This document shows positions 53,101 through 64,000 of a stretch of DNA of 64,000 nucleotides, piece after piece. Origin of the DNA: Odontesthes bonariensis. Its lineage: Eukaryota; Chordata; Actinopteri; Atheriniformes; Atherinopsidae. The stretch lies in contig NC_134526.1 of NCBI RefSeq assembly GCF_027942865.1, positions 18,457,784-18,521,783 of the forward strand. The letters are read 5' to 3'. Position numbers and translations under genes: made by a program. How positions within the stretch are numbered: the stretch's first letter is position 1; the number at the start of each line of letters is the position of its first letter. The notes beneath the pieces were generated by a model. The model was given only the letters and a program-made list of their open reading frames with translations, was not told the origin of the DNA and ran no database searches.

Positions 53101-54009
53101 CCATCTGTAAAATGCATGTGTAATATATATCGCTGGGGCTTGGCTGAGGGCAGAGGTGACACTCACCCTGAGTCCCTCTGGTATCTACACACTGTATTGT
53201 TAAAGTCATGCCACCTCACTGACACAATAACAATATATGGCTGCCATCCTCTTTATCCATCTTAGTGTGTTCAGTATGACACATATAACTATGTGTTGTC
53301 ATGAATGATTTTACTCTGACATAATAATGTAAATGAATTCTTAAAAAAATTCCCGACAGCATCAGAATTCCTGTCATTTTTGTCTCGTTCGAGAGTCAGT
53401 TTTGTTGCATCTGTTCTGGTCTCCAAATTATTACTTTATTTGATTCAATCCTCTGATAAAATCTAAGCCACTGCAACCTTTTCCAAAAGTATTTACTCCT
53501 AAGGCAAAAATACAGAAAATCTGGAATGACACAAGGCTTGCATTGTGATCCGCTCACTTTATGAACCCAAAGAGACCAGAATGAATTGCTGCTTTTTTTT
53601 TTCTCTCTCTCTCTTTAGGTCTGTTCCTGAAACAGAGAGGAGGTGTGGCTGGATGGAAAATATTTCAATATTTCTTTGCATTATTGATATTACAGGAGTT
53701 TGCCGACATAGACAGCTGATTTTCTTGTGTTAGTCTTGTGCTGAATAGTTTGACCATAAAAGGCAATCAAAGAAGGCCAGATCTCACAAAAGCTATAAAA
53801 AAGTTAGAAACAATGATCAGCCTTAGTTGCAGCACATCTCAGCTGGTTCAGTTACATCAGCCCGGGTAGAAAAAAAATTAGCAAGCACCAGCTGTCGGTT
53901 CCCCATTTAAAACATGACATGTGACTGTCTCAAGTCAATGAAATACACAGCAGTGGTGAAAGCAATGCAAGTGAATAATCATCACAAACATTCTACTTAC
54001 TTTCATCAT
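50105..54009 (-). CDS. lgals2: Prototype galectin (lgals2-like), second copy of the tandem cluster
   Basis: Second intact galectin of the same design. Exons in transcription order: 54001-54009 (MMK), 51942-52021, 51267-51438, 50105-50251, with lengths 9, 80, 172 and 147 nt identical to the other copy. Donors are GTAAGT, GTAAGT and GTGGGA; acceptors are AG; phases join cleanly to 135 residues. Sugar-binding residues H45, N47, R49, H53, N62, W69, E72 and R74 are all present (HINPRFNAHGD, VVCN, NWCEEHR). Exon 4 reads IEFTPDEFVVTLSDGSTIHF and ends FEIK. Introns are longer than in the first copy: 1979, 503 and 1015 nt against 663, 265 and 175. The exon 2 tract TTCAAAGTTGGACAAACC is identical in all three copies. 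No signal peptide or membrane segment is seen. Fish paralogues of this kind are called Gal1-L or lgals2a/2b; which one this is cannot be fixed from one window. Confidence 0.95.
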
Positions 54010-54097
54010 CTTTGCAGATATCAGTGGTCAAGTAGAGCCGAGAAACGAATGAGAGTGCTGCAGGGCCTCGCCTCTATGTCTGCACCCTGACTCAGGA

Positions 54098-54123
54098 CTT
54101 TATACTACATGGTGGGAGGTTCC
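54098..54123 (-). promoter_or_regulatory. Promoter of second galectin: NF-kB-type site plus TATA box
   Basis: A TATAAAG box occupies 54098-54104 on the minus strand. The kB-type decamer GGGAGGTTCC (plus-strand reading) is at 54114-54123, just upstream. The start of transcription is expected near 54070, giving a 5' UTR of about 60 nt. The block ACATTAAAGGAACCTCCCAC is shared almost entirely with the first galectin promoter. Confidence 0.6.
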
Positions 54124-55759
54124 TTTAATGTGAGTGACATTCCACGCAGCCAGTATCAGGTGCCACTGCTGAGCAGCAACCAACAAATTTAAAGTGAAGT
54201 TACTGACCATGGATAACTAACCAAGTGCTTAACAAACTATTGCAAACCTCAGTGGAGTGTGAACAATTAGATCATTTGAGAGATGGATCATTTGTTGACT
54301 TCAGACCGACAGTTTGCATCCTGGTAGGATTGCGTCTGCCTGTGAGAGGGAACACTGCCCAGAGTTGCTCACAAAAATAGAAAAGTATTTGTTGCCAGGG
54401 AGACAACTAAATATTTAGCACAGGCAGCAGCCCTAATGTCCACTTACTGTTTTTAGCTTAACTTACAGTAAGAGCAAGTGGTGGGTGAGTCTGACTGCAG
54501 TAAAGTTGATACAGAACGGAAAAAAACCCACAATGAACGGTCACTCTCTTAGATTCTAAACGTATTGGATTTTCTGACTCACAGTCACCAAAAGTGTAGT
54601 CTACACTTTCAGCTGCTGACATGCAGCTGACAAAAAGAGGACAGGAGACACACACTTACACAGTGTAACACAAACTGCAGTGTAAATCTCATTAAAGTCA
54701 CATGGAGCGACTCTTCTTCAGCAGCTCATTTTTATATGCAACCGTTGCATGTTCGTCATTGTCCTTTGGTCAACAATAATGACGATAATTTTATCGAAAA
54801 GCTTGGATTCTTTTACCGTGGCCATGAAACCAGGTGATGAGTTTGTGGGGAAAAAATATGATAGACCCTGAATTGCCACCGTCAAGTGTACAGATTTCAA
54901 AGTAGAAACTCTTAAATTAAACTTAAATCTTGAATCATTACATCTGATGGATTTTGCACAACTCTTTTTTTGAAAACTAAAATCTTCTGAAAGCCTTTAC
55001 CCTTTGAGTAAAAGGTAGAAAAATCGCTGGCAGTCTCCAAGCACAGAATGTTAGTGTATGCAGGCGATATTGTTTTATTTGGGTTCGTTCTGGGCTTTTT
55101 CTATCTCACACGTCCACTCTTTTGCGCTGTATTTCTCTTCTGTCCCTATTGCCCAACTTCCTGCATCTCCACCTCAGTACATTATCTTAATGTTAACATG
55201 TACGGCGCAAAGAGATTTGCGCAACAAACACAACCAAATACAACGTTCACACGACACTGCACGTACACACAGTGGCCCAAACAGCACACACACTCACAAG
55301 GAGAAGCACGCACACACACTAGCACACGCCCACGTTCCACACAAACATACACACACTTAATGCATGAACACTCACAAACAGAAGGTAAACACACACTCAT
55401 GATGCTGGACAGGACGAGGGGGAAAAAAATCATTTACATACAACAGTCTGTTCATATATTTATGTTAATATTCTAATTAAGTAAATTAAACTTATAGTGC
55501 AGGTTCAGTTTTACAAAAAAAAAGATTAATAGGTCAAGGAGGAGACTTTCAAAAGGGAATTTATTGAAGGATAAGATTTGCTTTTACAGGGAAGCATAGT
55601 ATTTGGAACAGATCTGAATGTTAAAGAAAATTAAAAAGATATGGCGCATTTAAAGAAAATCTGATTGTGGAAGCTAAACACGTTTGAAGCAACTTTGAAA
55701 CACATTTATGTTTAGTTTAACTTTAAGTCAGAAGCTATGTGAAATGTGTAGAAAGATCA
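54124..55759. other. Spacer between second and first galectin genes
   Basis: Noncoding apart from the CA-rich tract; probably holds upstream control sites of the second galectin gene. Confidence 0.55.
55248..55395. repeat. CA-rich degenerate tract between galectin genes
   Basis: Imperfect CA repeats mixed with CG and CT over about 150 bases. It produces Thr/His-rich chance open frames (55048-55476). It separates the first and second galectin genes. Confidence 0.7.
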
Positions 55760-55765
55760 TTTATT
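55760..55765 (-). terminator. Poly(A) signal AATAAA of the first galectin
   Basis: The minus strand reads GGCAATAAATG, 56 nt past the stop codon, so the 3' UTR would be short. The flanking TTGTCTGGCAA is also found after the second galectin gene, but there the hexamer has decayed to AACAGA. Confidence 0.7.
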
Positions 55766-55820
55766 GCCAGACAAGATAAAGAACAAAAAATCTAATCCAG
55801 CAGCTCATCATGATCGAGGT

Positions 55821-57331
55821 TTACTTGACCTCAATGCTTTTGATGCGAGCATCCCCCATGAAGCTGAAGAATGAGTATTTCTGCGCACCCAGGCGATTGG
55901 GGAAGCGGATTATACATCCATTGGATAAAACCATGACAAACCCCGCGGAGGTAAACATAGTGATGATCTGAGCCAGCAGGACAGCGAGAAAAAAGAGAAA
56001 AATATGCAAAGATGTTACATACTGACAGCATTTAAAACTTAAAAAATGTATGTATATATATAGTGTTATATCAAAACAGAGCTAAACAACAAAACAGACC
56101 ACATATGTACAGGAAGAACGTGTATGCTCACAAGCCTCACACCTTGAACTCCTTTCCCTGGTGAAACGGAAAGTCTCTTTCACGATGCTCTTCACCCCAA
56201 TCACCACCATGGTTAGAGTTACAGACAACTGTATTCTTGTCGCCATGCAGATTGAAACGTGGGTTAATGTGCAATGCGATGTGTTGGTCTCTGTGGCCAA
56301 TGTTAATGGAAAAACTACAGGGGCCAAAACACAAAGTTTTATTAGGTTTTAATCTGACTCTTTACATTCAAGACAATACAAGAAAATAGGCAAACGTGGA
56401 AGTTGCGTGGTTGCTACTCCTGGCAGTCAGCTTCATACTACATACTACGTTGAACATTGTATACCTAATGTAACTTCTTTGATGTAAATAAGGGAAAGGA
56501 AACTCAAGTAGATCACAAGTGTCATAAAAAGTGTCATTAAAAATATCAAGTCATGGTTATGTGTTAAATGAGAACTCACGTTGCAGCATCAGGTTTAACT
56601 TCACCAACAAGGGTCAGGGTTTGTCCAACTTTGAAGGACATGTCATTTATGACCATAGCCTGTGCATAAACAGGAAAATTGTGATACAGTTCAATAGTGT
56701 GAGGTATTATCACAGAATATCACAATGTTAAATTGCTACAAGAGCTGTACGTGACCTCCTTCGTTTTAATTTCTCTTGTGACCACAAAGCGAGAAAAACA
56801 GGAAATAAATTGTTTCAAACATTTGTTTGAGGTTTTATCTTTGAAGATTTGCACCTGCATTGGAGAAAACATTTCAGAAAATTGGTGCGTTTAATACTTC
56901 AACTGTTGGAAGAAAAAGTCCAGATAAATCTTAAAAGAAAATTAATATTACCACAGGAAATGGCTTGAAAGTCCTTAAACAATATTTAGTTCATCATACT
57001 CTATGTCAAAATAAGAAAAATTTTAACTAGGTGGAGAAATTTCCAAATGACTTTGAGTTAAGTGTTGTTTCATGCCTTCTGATTTTTACTGATGCTTATC
57101 ACCTGAACACGTCTTAAAACGTATCCTAGTATCATTCTGTTGTTGATTGAAAGCTTGAGAGGACATGTCTTAATCTAAAGATCTAATTCTATCTAAAATA
57201 CCTAGATTCAGCAGGATCATCTGTTCTATACTGAAAACTTTACTAAAAGCTCTCTACATTAGTCATGCAACACAGAGAAGTAAATCAAATGTAATTAAGC
57301 CATTCTTCAGAATTATACTTACTTTAGTCAT
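55821..57331 (-). CDS. lgals2: Prototype galectin (lgals2-like), first copy of the tandem cluster
   Basis: Single-domain beta-galactoside-binding lectin; family members are cytosolic, leave the cell without a signal peptide and act as noncovalent dimers. Exons in transcription order: 57323-57331 (MTK), 56580-56659, 56143-56314, 55821-55967, i.e. 9, 80, 172 and 147 coding nt, the usual prototype-galectin plan. Donors are GTAAGT, GTGAGT and GTGTGA; acceptors are all AG. The product has 135 residues and no signal peptide. All canonical sugar-binding residues are present: H45, N47, R49, H53, N62, W69, E72, R74 (within HINPRF and WGEEHR). Exon 2 has the family signature NDMSFKVGQTLTL. The last exon is the most divergent part, with LSNG where the neighbour has LSDG. 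It is the copy nearest gtpbp1, 1.36 kb away and divergent. Resemblance is closer to LGALS2 and the fish Gal1-L proteins than to mammalian LGALS1; exact orthology is not settled. Confidence 0.94.
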
Positions 57332-57396
57332 CTTTGCAGTGTTCAGTAATTAGTTGAGAGGAGGAAGTGAAAATGCAGCGAAGTCTCTGTCCCCTG

Positions 57397-57427
57397 ATAT
57401 ATGGCAATACACAGTGTGGGAGGTTCC
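57397..57427 (-). promoter_or_regulatory. Promoter of first galectin: NF-kB-type site plus ATATAT box
   Basis: On the minus strand, 57418-57427 reads GGAACCTCCC, which is GGGAGGTTCC on the plus strand and a perfect match to the kB consensus GGGRNNYYCC. An ATATAT box follows at 57397-57402, so the 5' UTR should be about 40 nt. The same module, with AAGGAACCTCCCAC identical, precedes the second galectin gene. Function is inferred from sequence only. Confidence 0.55.
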
Positions 57428-57537
57428 TTCAAACTAATGTACCCTTAAAAGCCATTCTCTGCTACATCTATCTGAGGGCTCGGTTACGGCCCTCTGCACA
57501 CCAATATTGAAAACAAATTTATGTAAGATCTATCACA

Positions 57538-57590
57538 TCAAAATCAAACCAAATTTTATTAATATGGCAACTTTCATACCTTAAAACCCA
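57538..57590 (+). repeat. Diverged fish interspersed repeat fragment
   Basis: 'AAATTTTATTAATATGGCAA' and the following CTTTCATAC resemble a dispersed fish repeat whose usual form has TTTATTTGTATAGCACCTTT. Only the first 50 bases are recognisable. Confidence 0.35.
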
Positions 57591-58299
57591 CAACTACAGG
57601 AAGTCCCGCCACAGAGGCAGCCCTGACCTAAGCAGAAAAGAGGCCCCACACCAAGGTGCACAGATCTATGCCATATATTTTGCACACACGTGCATTCACT
57701 CACTTCTAGTTACCGTGTCGTCCTGTGGTTTTAATCATCAGTATCCACAGTTATGTTTTCATATACTTGCTTCTGGTGTTGTTGTTGTTGCTGTTTGTGT
57801 AGGCCGCAGGGCATTTTCTGTTAAGTGTCTCTACAGATGTAGCAGCTGGATGTCTGTTTTGCTTTATTTCTACTTGTACATTTGTTGTTGTTGTCATTGT
57901 TTTCTATATTCTGTATGTTTGTCTTCTTGAACTCTTCTAGTCACTCTCTCCTAGCGTTGTTCCCCCTGTTAGTATCGATTTATCACCTACACACGTCACT
58001 GCATACATGTTCAACTTTTGAAAAATAAAAACCCTTTTTAAATAGTAATTATTTGCTTGTAACTAATCATATTTTCTAGTCAGATTATCTCCAAATAAGC
58101 TCATATTTCATACAAGTGGGAATTCTACAATGAATCTTCTGAAAATATCTTCAAAGTGAACTCTGATACTTGTTGCCTGCACTGACATGTCCAGACTTGT
58201 TCCTTTTAAGGTAAATAGTTATCTAAAAAGAACATTAGATCTGTTTCTTTACCATTACATCAACAGTAGCTCAGTATTACAAGGTGATTACAACAGTAC

Positions 58300-58691
58300 A
58301 ACTCGCCCCGCCGTGAAAGGCTTGCTCTACTTGTAATAATATGAACGACCCCCTCACTGCTATTGGTCCGCTACTTACATACTCGCAGTGAAATGTACAC
58401 TATTGGTGAATAGGAACTAAAAACATTCACTCACACACACCCTTGTCGTTAATATTGATGAAGTGGTGGCTAGTCTTAATAAATGGCTTGAGTGCAAAGT
58501 AACAGCTTTTAAATGACCGTCGTTTTATCGTTCATATTTGCTCATGTGAGGAAGGACAGCTGTTAACCGCAGTGCAGCTATTACTAGTTAACAAACGTAG
58601 AGTTCGCCGAGAGCGTGTGTATCCGTGTTGCCAACCGTCATCACAACAATTTGCACCGCAAGACATTTACTATTCCAAAGTTGGTGTGGAA
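58300..58691 (+). promoter_or_regulatory. gtpbp1 promoter and 5' UTR region
   Basis: The stretch before the gtpbp1 start has no clear TATA box. It carries two inverted CCAAT boxes (ATTGG at 58362-58366 and 58402-58406) exactly 40 bases apart, the usual arrangement for NF-Y at TATA-less housekeeping promoters. CpG frequency rises towards the first exon. The transcription start is inferred to lie between about 58430 and 58600. The promoter faces away from the galectin gene at 57.3 kb. Confidence 0.5.
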
Positions 58692-63971
<5,280 letters not shown>

Positions 63972-64000
63972 GTGAGTCAGCAAAGATGTTAAAACATACT

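Noticed and set aside
55048..55476. 142-codon Thr/His-rich frame
   Set aside because: Produced by the CA-rich tract between galectin genes.

Overview
The window is vertebrate nuclear DNA, almost certainly from a ray-finned (teleost) fish. The signs are short GT-AG introns in otherwise ordinary vertebrate genes, many CA/TG microsatellites, and a repeat load typical of fish: several Tc1/mariner relics, a hAT element with target-site duplication, a piggyBac-type miniature element, a non-LTR retrotransposon fragment, and two copies of a repeat with the 'ATTTATATAGCGCC' core. Nothing bacterial (operons, CRISPR) is present. All coding calls were made by reading exons and splice sites by eye.

Layout. 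(1) About 1-46 kb holds no gene I can support. It is intergenic DNA, or an intron of a gene whose exons lie outside, with scattered transposon relics, microsatellites, long purine/pyrimidine tracts and one CpG-rich block (about 30.4-31.9 kb) that looks like an unassigned promoter or first exon. (2) About 46.9-57.4 kb is a tandem cluster of three prototype galectin genes, all on the minus strand. The first (57.3 to 55.8 kb) and second (54.0 to 50.1 kb) are intact four-exon genes with identical exon lengths (9, 80, 172 and 147 coding nt), each giving 135 residues with the complete sugar-binding set. The third (48.3 to 46.9 kb) is a pseudogene: frameshift and stops in exon 2, a broken acceptor before exon 3, lost sugar-binding residues, a one-base deletion in exon 4, and a retrotransposon fragment directly after its old stop codon. 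(3) From 58.7 kb to the window end, on the plus strand, lies gtpbp1, a translational GTPase related to EF-Tu/eEF1A. Twelve coding exons (627 codons) are visible and the last exon(s) lie beyond the edge.

The two intact galectin promoters share a TATA-type box with a perfect NF-kB-type decamer just upstream, which suggests shared inducible expression. The galectin cluster and gtpbp1 are divergent, with about 1.3 kb between start codons. In human, LGALS1, LGALS2 and GTPBP1 all lie on 22q13.1, so the neighbourhood looks anciently conserved. No wholly new system stands out. The most informative observations are the dissected galectin pseudogene, the shared promoter module, a poly(A) signal overlapping a galectin stop codon, and the unexplained CpG-rich block.
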